From: JBDIBA01 sp039812705
GTDB taxonomy: Bacteria > Actinomycetota > Acidimicrobiia > Acidimicrobiales > JBBSGY01
Assembly: GCA_039812705.1 (NCBI GenBank)
Contig: JBDIBA010000017.1
Location: forward strand, 1-37,649
Direction: 5' to 3'
DNA length: 37,649 nt
The position numbers and the translations under genes are program-made. This document shows, piece after piece, positions 1 to 7,803 of this stretch (position 1 is the first letter of the stretch; each line of letters opens with the position of its first letter). The notes beneath the pieces were generated by a model. That model was not told where the DNA came from. It did not search any database and saw only the letters and a list, made by a program, of their open reading frames with translations.

Positions 1-71
1 GACGGTCCCGGGTTTCAACTTTAGGGCGACACGCCGACTCACGCGACAGGCACCCGCCTGCAATTCCAGGG

Positions 72-98
72 GATCTAGTCCAGGTGATCTAGTCCAGG
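72..98. repeat. 14-bp tandem direct repeat upstream of the EPS kinase gene
   Basis: The 13-mer GATCTAGTCCAGG occurs at 72-84 and again at 86-98. A third CCAGG, at 66-70, keeps the same 14-bp phase. The block lies about 95 bp before the likely GTG start of the Wzz/kinase gene, so it could be a promoter-proximal binding site or a chance micro-duplication. No regulator can be named. Nothing else recognisable is seen in 1-191. Confidence 0.6.
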
Positions 99-191
99 CG
101 ACCTGCACTCCAGCAAGTCCGCACGAACAACGCGACTAGTTTGTTCCAAGAAATTGTCAACGCGTGCGTGCGCGACAAATACGGAGACCCT

Positions 192-2045
192 GTGGACCAA
201 CTCGAAGAGTTCGATATTCGCCAATACCTCGATGCGTTAAAGCGACGCTGGTGGGTAATAGCAACAGCCATGATGCTGTGCGCCACGGTTGCACTTGCAT
301 ATTCGCTGCTTTCCCCAAAGATTTACGAAGCCACGGCAAAGGTTCTCATCTCCGCCCAGCAAGACACCTCGGGTACGGGCAACGCACTGACCGACCCGAA
401 TCAGCTGCAAAACCAAATGCAAACGCAGGTCCAGATTGCAACCTCTGATGCAGTCAAAGCCGAAGCTGACCGCCTGCTTGGCGGCGACTCCGAACGCGTC
501 CTTTCTATTGACGCCAGCGGAGTAACCAACACCCGCGTCATGGAAATCACGGCGCAGTCCAAGAGCCCGCAGATTGCACAACACGCAGCCGACGTTTATT
601 CCCAGACATACCTGCAGGCCGGAACCCGCACAGCAATTGACCGCGTTGCCGCCATCGGTGAATCGGTAAACCAAAAGAAGGCTCAGCTGCAGTCCCAAAT
701 TGACCAGTTGAATGCTCAGTCGGTAACCAACATTCCTCCGTCGGTGTTGGCCGAGCGCGACGAGCGCAAGGCTCAACTCAAGACTCAAATCGATCAGATC
801 CAACGCCAATACGACAACGCGCAAGCCGAAGCACTCGTGCGTGAAGCCGCGGCTGCACCGTTTGCATCCGCGGAGCGCCCAGAAGACCCCGTGTCGCCCC
901 AACCGGTTCGCAACCTTGCTCTTGCTTTGGTGCTTGGTGCGCTACTCGGCACTGCAATCGCACTTGCCTGGGAACGTCTCGACGATCGTTTGCGCAGCGG
1001 CGAGCGCTTCTCGCGCTGGTTCCCTCAAGTCCCGGTGCTTGGCAGCATTCCTCGCGTTGAGAACTGGAAGAACCGCGACGAAGCACGCAACATCACCCTT
1101 GTTGAACCTCGCAGTGTCACGGCTGAGGCCTACCGAGGCCTGCGCACCAGCCTTGATTTCATGGCACTTGACCAAGACCTCGACGTCATTGAGGTAACAA
1201 GCTCAACGGCCGGTGAAGGTAAGTCCACAACCGTGTCAAACCTCGCAACCGCAATGGCTTGGGCCGGAAGAGACGTAATCGTTGTCAGCGCAGACCTTCG
1301 TCGTCCGCGCGTGCACCAATTCTTCGGAGTCACAAACGAACGCGGCTTGACCGACGCTCTCTTGAACCCTGACCAAGACCCCTCTGCTTTCCTTGAAACC
1401 GTTTCGCTTGATTCGCAAACATCAGGCAGCATCCGCGTGCTTGGCACGGGCAGTCTTCCTCCCAACCCTTCGGAAATCCTTGGTTCACAATCAGTCAAGA
1501 ACCTCGTCGAGAAGCTGCGCACGCTTGCCGACATTGTCATCCTCGACGCACCACCCATCCTTCCGGTTTCCGACCCAATCGTGTTGTCGCAATTCGCCGA
1601 CGGTGTTGTGTTGGTTGCAAACGCGAACAGCGTTACGCGCAACGAACTGCAGCGCGCGTTCCAAGCCACCGAGCGCTCATTGCGTTGTCCGATTCTTGGC
1701 GTTGTCATCAACGACAGCGAAGAGGCAGCGGCCTACTCGTCCAAATACGACTACCAGCCAACGCAGACTTCCAACACCGCAATTCCAACCGAGCCAATTC
1801 ACAACGAACACCACACGGCCCACAACAACCCGACGACTCCGCCCGTTGCGACTGAATCAGTTAAAACCGAGGCTTCGACCCAACAAGACAACGAGCCTGC
1901 GGCCAACATTGCCGTGACGGACGTGACGACTTCGGGCGCATCGAGTGAACCTGGCGAAACAACCCAGACACGCAAGGGGTTGTTGGGACGCAAGATCACC
2001 AAGGCTGGCGGCACCACCAAGAGCGAGCCCACGCAAGCAACCTAA
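192..2045 (+). CDS. Wzz-type chain-length protein fused to a tyrosine-kinase (BY-kinase) domain
   Basis: This is a polysaccharide co-polymerase/autokinase of the kind that controls export and chain length of exopolysaccharide at the inner membrane. The N-terminal Wzz part has a transmembrane helix at about residues 20-41, a periplasmic coiled-coil region at about 150-215, and a second helix after a PQP motif at about 237-258. The cytoplasmic ATPase follows, with Walker A AGEGKST (Lys344), a Walker A' VVSADLRRP and Walker B ILDAPP. A short tyrosine cluster (Tyr515, Tyr519, Tyr521) is followed by an unusual ~95-residue Thr/Pro/Glu-rich tail. The GTG at 192 is preferred over a TTG at 141 because GGAG lies 5 nt before it and the Wzz domain begins directly afterwards; this gives 617 aa. 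The function fits the sugar transferase and glycosyltransferases further along. The family call is firm; the substrate glycan is unknown. Confidence 0.9.
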   Translation: MDQLEEFDIRQYLDALKRRWWVIATAMMLCATVALAYSLLSPKIYEATAKVLISAQQDTSGTGNALTDPNQLQNQMQTQVQIATSDAVKAEADRLLGGDSERVLSIDASGVTNTRVMEITAQSKSPQIAQHAADVYSQTYLQAGTRTAIDRVAAIGESVNQKKAQLQSQIDQLNAQSVTNIPPSVLAERDERKAQLKTQIDQIQRQYDNAQAEALVREAAAAPFASAERPEDPVSPQPVRNLALALVLGALLGTAIALAWERLDDRLRSGERFSRWFPQVPVLGSIPRVENWKNRDEARNITLVEPRSVTAEAYRGLRTSLDFMALDQDLDVIEVTSSTAGEGKSTTVSNLATAMAWAGRDVIVVSADLRRPRVHQFFGVTNERGLTDALLNPDQDPSAFLETVSLDSQTSGSIRVLGTGSLPPNPSEILGSQSVKNLVEKLRTLADIVILDAPPILPVSDPIVLSQFADGVVLVANANSVTRNELQRAFQATERSLRCPILGVVINDSEEAAAYSSKYDYQPTQTSNTAIPTEPIHNEHHTAHNNPTTPPVATESVKTEASTQQDNEPAANIAVTDVTTSGASSEPGETTQTRKGLLGRKITKAGGTTKSEPTQAT

Positions 2046-2148
2046 AGTGAGCGTTTCGCTGCGTTGCTAATTACCGGAGACCCGCCAAGCCTTTCCTGAT
2101 AGAACGAACAGGAACGATCAAGAACTGGTCGAAAAAGGGGAAGTAAAT

Positions 2149-2865
2149 ATGCGCCAGGCGGAACCCAAGCACCTGAATAGAGGCTCCCTGTTGAGCCGTA
2201 CTAGTGGGTACAGATTTCGAGTTGCCGCACTAGTCGCAGCAATTGCTGTGGCCATGTTCGGCACTGGCGGAATCATCAGCGGCCCCGGCCCACTCGCCAG
2301 CCAACCGGCGGTCGCCCAAGAGGCTCCCGCAATTCAATGGGGCTTTACCGGTGGGTCAAACCCAAGACCCGGAGACGGCCAGCCGTTATTCCTGCGCGGT
2401 TTTGACTTCAGCAAGCCGGTAACCGTTTCGCTCTTCGGAGCAACCCAGGACATCACCTACTACCCCGGCGCACCGCTGGCTTGGTACTCACCGTCCAACC
2501 TTCCAATCGGCACCTACAAGCTGTGGGCACGGCAGGGTTCCCAGTACGCCGAGCAATACGTCTACGTCGGCGACTACTGGCCGTGGACCCAAGTGTCGCA
2601 ATACTGGGTCCACCCCGGTGAAAACGTGACCTTCTGGGCAAATGACTTCAAGGCGGGCGAACAAGTTGTTCTGCTTGCCGACGGTCAACCAACAGGCATG
2701 ACCGCAACGGCCGGAACGAGCGTTTTGTATTACTACACGCAAGGCAAGTTCCAAATGACGTTCACGCCACCTGCAAGCTGGGCCGGCAGAACCGTTCACT
2801 ACTCGCTTGTCGGACAAAGCAGCCACAAGACCACAGACCACTGGATCACAATCGCCAACTGGTAA
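2149..2865 (+). CDS. secreted protein with two tandem beta-rich repeats, function unknown
   Basis: A 238-aa protein that I do not recognise. A positively charged N-terminus and a hydrophobic stretch at about residues 25-45 end in AVAQ|EAP, consistent with a signal peptide. The mature part seems to hold two related beta-sandwich-like units of about 85-90 residues, each opening with a proline/glycine turn (NPRPGDGQPLFLRG and VHPGENVTFWAND) and rich in Tyr and Trp. No catalytic motif is visible. A GGGGAAG ribosome-binding site at 2137-2143 supports the ATG. It lies 103 bp after the EPS kinase gene and is followed by two hairpins, so it is probably its own transcription unit or the last gene of one. 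A cell-surface or glycan-associated role is only a guess from location. Confidence 0.75.
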   Translation: MRQAEPKHLNRGSLLSRTSGYRFRVAALVAAIAVAMFGTGGIISGPGPLASQPAVAQEAPAIQWGFTGGSNPRPGDGQPLFLRGFDFSKPVTVSLFGATQDITYYPGAPLAWYSPSNLPIGTYKLWARQGSQYAEQYVYVGDYWPWTQVSQYWVHPGENVTFWANDFKAGEQVVLLADGQPTGMTATAGTSVLYYYTQGKFQMTFTPPASWAGRTVHYSLVGQSSHKTTDHWITIANW

Positions 2866-2871
2866 CGAATA

Positions 2872-2892
2872 GTGCGAGGACTTCCCTCGCAC
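2872..2892 (+). terminator. short GC hairpin after the secreted-protein gene
   Basis: GTGCGAGG at 2872-2879 pairs perfectly with CCTCGCAC at 2885-2892 around a 5-nt loop, 6 nt after the stop codon. There is no T tract, so termination is plausible rather than certain. Confidence 0.45.
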
Positions 2893-2908
2893 GCTCCAAC
2901 AAGTAACG

Positions 2909-2970
2909 AACATCAAGACAGGCCGGGTCCGGACACGAAAAGTGCCCAGGGCTTGGCCTGTTTTGATGTT
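2909..2970 (+). terminator. long inverted repeat, probable terminator
   Basis: The 16-nt arms 2909-2924 and 2955-2970 pair with a single G-T wobble and enclose a nested GGACAC/GTGCCC hairpin with a GAAAA loop. The right arm ends TTTTGATGTTT, which gives a T-rich exit. It sits between the secreted-protein gene and the RDD gene and ends 20 bp before the latter's start. Confidence 0.55.
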
Positions 2971-2990
2971 TCAGGCTAAAAACTCACCTC

Positions 2991-3632
2991 GTGTCTGCCT
3001 ATTCGCCCACATCTTCCCCACTAAAGCGCCAGGGCGGCCAACGGTTTCAGACGCCAGCACATTTCGCCCCAACCCACTTCGAATTCGGCGTGCCCGCCCG
3101 CCTTCGCGTCACCGCAGGCATCATCGACTTGGCCTTGCTGGTTGGGTTGACGGTATTTCTTGGCAACAGGGGCGGGCTCGGCACAGTTGGCATGGTCCTT
3201 GTCTTCATGGTGCTGCGCTTCATGTTCGAGGTGCCTCTCGTTGCCTTGTGTGGCAGAACGCCAGGAAAGGCGCTCCTCAAGCTCCATGTGTCGGAATCCC
3301 GCCTCTGGCCGACCCCGCCAACCCTGCGCAAGGCCTTCGTGCGCCACCTCATCAAATCGGGCGACCTTCTCTTTGGCCTGATCATCATCCTGACGGCCAT
3401 TGGGGCCTCGGTGGGCAGCCCTGACAGCTCTCGTGCATACCTTGCGCTGGTCGTGATCATCCCGCTGACCGTGCTTTCTCACATCGGTTTCATCTCGACA
3501 CCGCTGATCCTCTTAGCAAGCCTGATTCACGGCGAAAATGACCGCCCGATCCATGACCAGTGGTCCAAAACGTACGTTTTTGCCACCTCGTCATTGCTCA
3601 ACACCCACCCGGTTGTTTTTTCTGATCACTGA
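2991..3632 (+). CDS. RDD-family integral membrane protein
   Basis: A 213-aa membrane protein with RDD-domain hallmarks: the N-terminal PARLRVTAGIIDLALL segment (Arg and Asp in the first helix), the central GRTPGKALLKLHV motif, the RKAFVRHL basic segment, and a C-terminal RPIHDQWSKTYV that matches the RxxHDxxxxTxVV ending of the family. About four hydrophobic helices are visible. RDD proteins are poorly characterised; some are linked to ion exchange and osmoprotection, but no substrate can be inferred here. An in-frame stop at 2964-2966 limits the start to the GTG at 2991. No Shine-Dalgarno sequence is seen, but CTAAAAA at 2976-2982 could serve as a -10 for a leaderless transcript. Confidence 0.8.
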   Translation: MSAYSPTSSPLKRQGGQRFQTPAHFAPTHFEFGVPARLRVTAGIIDLALLVGLTVFLGNRGGLGTVGMVLVFMVLRFMFEVPLVALCGRTPGKALLKLHVSESRLWPTPPTLRKAFVRHLIKSGDLLFGLIIILTAIGASVGSPDSSRAYLALVVIIPLTVLSHIGFISTPLILLASLIHGENDRPIHDQWSKTYVFATSSLLNTHPVVFSDH

Positions 3633-3681
3633 GCGCGTTTTTCCTGTAAAGGGAGGCTTTTTGTAGGCCGATCCATTCCTC

Positions 3682-5619
3682 ATGAGTCGGGTTCTGCGGG
3701 TGATAGCCGTTGCCATCGGTGTTTTTGGTGCGCTCTCGTACCATGGCGCCCCGGTTTCAGCCGCCGACCTGGCAGTCAAATCCGTCGTCGAAGTCGAAGA
3801 CTTCACGGAGGCTCAAGTCGACGACAAGGTCGCCATCACCGTGGCACGCACAACCTCGAACGGCTCGATCGAGATCTCCAACTACGTTGCACCAACCCCC
3901 GCTGCGGCCGAGCTCTACACAGACAAGGTCGACAACCTCCCCGGCGTTGTGGCCGCATCAATCGACACCCAGTCCGAGGCTCTCTCGTCAGACCAGCTGT
4001 TCCCCAACCAATGGGACATGGCGCGCTTGAACTCCGACGGCGTGCAGCTGGAATCCAATGGCTCAGGCATGACCGTTGCCGTCATTGATACCGGCGTTGC
4101 AGCAAACCACCCCGACCTGGCCGGCCAAGTGCTGCCGGGCAAGGACTACATCGACGCAGCGCAAGACGGACGCAGTGACCCGCGTGGCCACGGCACCCAT
4201 GTCGCCGGAACAATTGCAGCACTCACCGGAAACGGCATCGGCGTTGGCTCAATTGCGCCTGGTGCAAAGATCCTGCCGGTTCGAGTTCTTGATGCCGACG
4301 GCAAGGGCTACGTGTCCAACATTGCCGCAGGAATCATCTGGGCTGCCGACAATGGAGCCGACGTCATCAACCTGTCTCTTGGCGGACCGACCCAAACGAC
4401 CATCGAAGAAGCAGCCGTCAACTACGCGACATCCAAGGGTGTCATTGTTGTGGCTGCCGCCGGAAACTCCGGCAACACGGGCAACCCGGTGATGTACCCC
4501 GCTGCGTACTCCAACGCAATTGCCGTAAGCGCAACAGACCGCAACGACAACACAACTCCTTGGTCGGAGTTTGGCCCGCAGGTCGACATCTCGGCACCGG
4601 GCGAAAGCATCTTGTCGACATATCCGGCCGGCTACACCTACATGAGCGGCACCTCAATGGCCACCCCGCACGTTGCCGCTGCAGCAGCAGCCGTCAAAGC
4701 CTCCAACCCATCGTTAACCGGAGCCCAGGTTCGCAGCGCTCTCGAATCAACAGCAGACGACATGGGAGCACCCGGTCGCGACGATCACTTCGGCATGGGC
4801 TTTTTGGACATTGCAGGCGCACTCTCGGCCGTTGGCACGCAGCCACCAGTCCTCATTCCAGAAGGCACTCCAAAGGGAGCATGGATGACCGCGGGCGACG
4901 GCGGTGTGTTCAGCATGGGCGGTGCGAACTTCTACGGATCAACCGGTGCAATGCGGCTCAATCAACCAATTGTTGGCATGGCGACAACCGGGTCAGGTTC
5001 CGGGTACCGCTTCGTTGCATCTGACGGCGGTGTGTTCAGTTTCGGCGACGCGAACTTCTACGGGTCAACCGGGGCCATGCGCCTCAATCAACCGGTCGTG
5101 GGCATGTCGACAACGCCCAGCGGAAACGGTTACTGGCTAGTCGCGTCGGACGGCGGCATTTTCTCCTTCGGCGACGCTGCATTTTACGGATCAACCGGTG
5201 CCATGCGCCTCAACAAACCAATTGTTGGAATGTCAACCACACCAAGCGGCCACGGTTACTGGTTGGTCGCATCTGACGGCGGCATCTTCTGCTTCGGCGA
5301 CGCAGAGTTCTATGGATCAGCCGGCGCAATGTCATTGGACTCCGCTGTTGCAGGCATGTCAACCACCAAAGACGGTCGCGGTTACTACATCACCACTGCG
5401 TCGGGACGCGTGTACACATTCGGAAACGCTGTCTACAAGGGCGGAATTGCAACACGGGGAATTGTCAGCATTGCGACCTCGCCAATTGGCAACGGTTACG
5501 TGTTGGCAGGCGCTGACGGCTCCTTGACGTCGTTTGGTGACGCACGCGCCTTGGTGCCAACGTCTGGCCGCTTGAGACTTAACAAGCCAGTCGTGGGCGT
5601 TTCGTTGGCCGCGCGCTAA
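3682..5619 (+). CDS. secreted subtilisin-like serine protease (peptidase S8) with C-terminal repeats
   Basis: A 645-aa exported protease. A signal peptide covers about residues 1-28 (VSA|AD), followed by a propeptide-like region to about 105 and the S8 catalytic domain at about 107-375. The triad is in family context: Asp136 in VIDTG, His170 in GHGTHVAGT, Ser325 in GTSMATPH; the oxyanion Asn262 is in AAGNSGN. After a short linker come six 42-residue repeats (399-645) of the type GYWLVASDGGIFSFGDA. These are common on secreted proteins of Acidimicrobiia-like actinobacteria and probably mediate surface or substrate binding, possibly as a beta-propeller (inference). GGGAGG at 3651-3656 is too far from the ATG to be an ideal ribosome-binding site. 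The gene converges on trpA with 25 bp between them. Confidence 0.92.
   Translation: MSRVLRVIAVAIGVFGALSYHGAPVSAADLAVKSVVEVEDFTEAQVDDKVAITVARTTSNGSIEISNYVAPTPAAAELYTDKVDNLPGVVAASIDTQSEALSSDQLFPNQWDMARLNSDGVQLESNGSGMTVAVIDTGVAANHPDLAGQVLPGKDYIDAAQDGRSDPRGHGTHVAGTIAALTGNGIGVGSIAPGAKILPVRVLDADGKGYVSNIAAGIIWAADNGADVINLSLGGPTQTTIEEAAVNYATSKGVIVVAAAGNSGNTGNPVMYPAAYSNAIAVSATDRNDNTTPWSEFGPQVDISAPGESILSTYPAGYTYMSGTSMATPHVAAAAAAVKASNPSLTGAQVRSALESTADDMGAPGRDDHFGMGFLDIAGALSAVGTQPPVLIPEGTPKGAWMTAGDGGVFSMGGANFYGSTGAMRLNQPIVGMATTGSGSGYRFVASDGGVFSFGDANFYGSTGAMRLNQPVVGMSTTPSGNGYWLVASDGGIFSFGDAAFYGSTGAMRLNKPIVGMSTTPSGHGYWLVASDGGIFCFGDAEFYGSAGAMSLDSAVAGMSTTKDGRGYYITTASGRVYTFGNAVYKGGIATRGIVSIATSPIGNGYVLAGADGSLTSFGDARALVPTSGRLRLNKPVVGVSLAAR
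4876..5619 (+). repeat. six 126-bp in-frame repeats in the protease gene
   Basis: The units begin near 4876, 5002, 5128, 5254, 5380 and about 5494. Units 2-4 are nearly identical in protein (DGG-FSFGDA-FYGSTGAMRLNQP-VGMSTTPSG); units 5 and 6 are degenerate and slightly shorter. The gradient from conserved inner units to diverged outer units suggests internal duplication of the middle copies. Confidence 0.85.
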
Positions 5620-5644
5620 TCGCCGCTTCGGCAGCGTCCTTGCT

Positions 5645-6463
5645 TCAGCGAAGACTTGCCAGGTAATTCGCCGCACTCTCAATGCCATCGGCATCGATGC
5701 GGCGAATCATTTCGGTGCAGATGATTGCCATGTCTGCCATCTGACCAACCGATTCGACATCGCTCTTCGTTCGTACACCGAAACCAACACCGACCGGAAC
5801 ACTTGCCGCGTCACGAACCCGGTTTACAAACCTGATCATCTCGGCGTTGAACGCAGTCGACGAACCACTGACGCCCGGACGTCCAATGCAATAAACAAAG
5901 CCCGTTGCAATCTTGGCCACTTGAGTCACGCGCTCTTGGCTTGCATTAGGGGTCACCAAATACACGGTGCCAATGCCAGCTGCGTCAGCAGCCCTGTTCC
6001 ATTCGTCGGACAGTTCCGGGGGCAAGTCGGGAATGATCGCTCCTGCAATTCCAGCATCGGCCAGCTGGGTCGCGAACGCAGAAAGCCCCATTCGGTGGGC
6101 GATGTTGAAATACGTCATGACAATGAACGCAGTTTGAGGGTGCGAGGCACACACGGCACGTGCAATTTCCATGCAGTCGCGCACCCTTGTCCCCTGGTTC
6201 ACTGCTTGCTGGTTCGCTGCAGTCAAGATCGGACCATCTGCAAGCGGGTCTGAAAACGGGAACTGCAATTCCATGAGATCTGCACCGGCTTCAACAAGTG
6301 CGCGAACCTGTCCCTCGTTGTCCTGCAGGCGCGGGTAGCCAACAACACAGTGAGACATCAGAGCTACGCCACTTGTTTGCTTGCCGCGCGCAATCGCATT
6401 GTGAAGTTTCTCTACGCCGTTGCACTTTTCGGCGCTACCTGCTTCTGCACTACTCGCCGTCAC
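5645..6463 (-). CDS. trpA: tryptophan synthase alpha subunit
   Basis: Cleaves indole-3-glycerol phosphate to indole and glyceraldehyde-3-phosphate and passes indole to TrpB. The 272-aa length is normal. The catalytic pair is visible in ELQFPFSDPLADGP (Glu65 and Asp76, 11 residues apart like E. coli Glu49/Asp60), and GRPGVSG corresponds to the usual RxGVTG loop. Two things are unusual: ELQFPFSDP replaces the common ELGIPFSDP, and the late phosphate-binding Gly-Ser of the barrel (VGSAIV type) reads IICTEMI. The sequence therefore looks like a divergent TrpA subgroup. It starts at a GTG whose GTGA overlaps the trpB stop, so translation is coupled. No other trp gene is present. Confidence 0.93.
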   Translation of the reverse strand: MTASSAEAGSAEKCNGVEKLHNAIARGKQTSGVALMSHCVVGYPRLQDNEGQVRALVEAGADLMELQFPFSDPLADGPILTAANQQAVNQGTRVRDCMEIARAVCASHPQTAFIVMTYFNIAHRMGLSAFATQLADAGIAGAIIPDLPPELSDEWNRAADAAGIGTVYLVTPNASQERVTQVAKIATGFVYCIGRPGVSGSSTAFNAEMIRFVNRVRDAASVPVGVGFGVRTKSDVESVGQMADMAIICTEMIRRIDADGIESAANYLASLR

Positions 6464-7767
6464 CGGTTTCCGCCTTCACTTTCATTGCGCTCATCGACAC
6501 GGGACTGCAAGTATTCGTGCCACTCGTTGTCATCGAACGCCGCGGCAATCGTAAAGATGTCTTTGTCGCCTCTTCCCGAGACGTTTACAACAACGGAATC
6601 ATCAGAACCGAATGTCTTTGCATCAGCAATCAGCCCGGCAAGTCCATGAGCCGATTCCAACGCGGGAATGATTCCTTCGGTGCGCGCCAGCATGGCGACT
6701 GATTCTGTGACTGAATCGTCTGGCGCGGCCCGAAACTCAACCCGCTTCGTCTCGGCAAGGTGAGCAAGAATTGGAGAGACGCCAACGTAATCAAGCCCCG
6801 CGGCAACAGAGTGAGTCGGCGCCAACTGCCCATCGTCGTCTTGAAGAAACATCGTCGAATAACCCTGCGCTACACCGGGCGCCCCGGAGCCATCGCGCAT
6901 GCGTGCCGCGTGGTCACCCAACTTGGCGCCTCGACCACCGGCTTCGACGCCAATCAAGCGAACGGAATCATCGTCTATGAATCCACTGAAAAGCCCAAGT
7001 GCATTGGAACCGCCACCAACACATGCATATGCGGCCGTTGGTAATTCTTTCCCGCTCAACTCGCGAAACTGCACACGCGCTTCGGCGCCGACAACCGACT
7101 GAAAGCGCGCAACCATTTCCGGGAACGGATGAGGACCACACGCGGTACCCAGCAGATAGTGCGTGTCAGTGAAACTCGATGCCCAGTCACGCATGGCTTC
7201 GTCGATTGCGTCTTTAAGAACTGCACCACCGGTTTCCACTGGCACAACAGTTGCGCCCATCTTACGCATCCAAAACACGTTGGGGAACTGCCGCGAAACA
7301 TCGTGAGCGCCCATGTAAATGGTTGCCTCAAGTCCGAGCCTGGCAGCAATGGTTGCCGTGGCAAGGCCGTGTTGTCCCGCGCCTGTTTCGGCAATCACGC
7401 GCTTTTTCCCGAGACGCTTTGCAAGGAGAGCCTGCCCCAATACGTTGTTCAACTTGTGCGAACCGGTGTGGTTCAAGTCCTCGCGCTTCAAGTAAATCTG
7501 CGGACCACCCAAGGCGCCAGTGAGGTTGGGCGCAAAGGACATCGGCGTTGGACGCCCCGCATAGTTGCGCTGAAGATCGCTCAGCTCTTTCGCGAACTCC
7601 GGGTCATCAATGGACGCCCGATACGTGCGTTGCAGCTCCAGGATGGAATCGCGAAGAATCTCCGGAATAAAGCAGCCGCCGAAGGAACCAAACCAGCCAT
7701 CGTTGGCCGTAAGGCGTGGAGACAGCGGAGGAAGAGCTCGATATTGCTGGTTGGCATCAATCTTCAT
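6460..7767 (-). CDS. trpB: tryptophan synthase beta subunit
   Basis: The PLP enzyme that condenses indole with serine. The 435-aa protein has the PLP lysine Lys105 in HTGSHKLNN, the catalytic glutamate in AETGAGQHG (Glu127), the phosphate-cradle GGGSNALG, and the C-terminal SGRGDKD. HTGSHKLNN and GLDYVGVSP differ slightly from the enterobacterial HTGAHKTNQ and GLDFPSVGP, in line with the atypical TrpA partner. The ATG at 7767 is chosen because the upstream extension to 7860 runs into the opposite-strand defence gene, and because TACCCT (7783-7778) lies 10 nt before it as a leaderless-type -10. It is followed directly by trpA. Confidence 0.95.
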   Translation of the reverse strand: MKIDANQQYRALPPLSPRLTANDGWFGSFGGCFIPEILRDSILELQRTYRASIDDPEFAKELSDLQRNYAGRPTPMSFAPNLTGALGGPQIYLKREDLNHTGSHKLNNVLGQALLAKRLGKKRVIAETGAGQHGLATATIAARLGLEATIYMGAHDVSRQFPNVFWMRKMGATVVPVETGGAVLKDAIDEAMRDWASSFTDTHYLLGTACGPHPFPEMVARFQSVVGAEARVQFRELSGKELPTAAYACVGGGSNALGLFSGFIDDDSVRLIGVEAGGRGAKLGDHAARMRDGSGAPGVAQGYSTMFLQDDDGQLAPTHSVAAGLDYVGVSPILAHLAETKRVEFRAAPDDSVTESVAMLARTEGIIPALESAHGLAGLIADAKTFGSDDSVVVNVSGRGDKDIFTIAAAFDDNEWHEYLQSRVDERNESEGGNR

Positions 7768-7777
7768 ATCGAGCCCA

Positions 7778-7783
7778 AGGGTA
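7778..7783 (-). promoter_or_regulatory. putative -10 element of trpBA
   Basis: TACCCT on the minus strand ends 10 nt before the trpB ATG. This fits the TANNNT leaderless arrangement seen elsewhere in the window. No clear -35 is seen. Confidence 0.4.
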
Positions 7784-7790
7784 CAAGTCG

Positions 7791-7796
7791 TAGGAT
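7791..7796 (+). promoter_or_regulatory. putative -10 element of the Shango-like operon
   Basis: TAGGAT ends 7 nt before the ATG at 7804. The same bases contain AGGA, which could act as a ribosome-binding site if transcription starts further upstream. The divergent start codons are only 36 bp apart. Confidence 0.45.
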
Positions 7797-7803
7797 CGAT
7801 TGG

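Noticed and set aside
237..902. Long antisense frames inside the EPS kinase gene (and similar shadows elsewhere)
   Set aside because: They mirror the strong codon bias of the sense gene and show no domain signal of their own.
7129..7803. N-terminal extension of the TerB-domain gene
   Set aside because: It lies antisense within trpB, shows no TerB-like residues, and the ATG at 7804 has both a -10 and AGGA in place.
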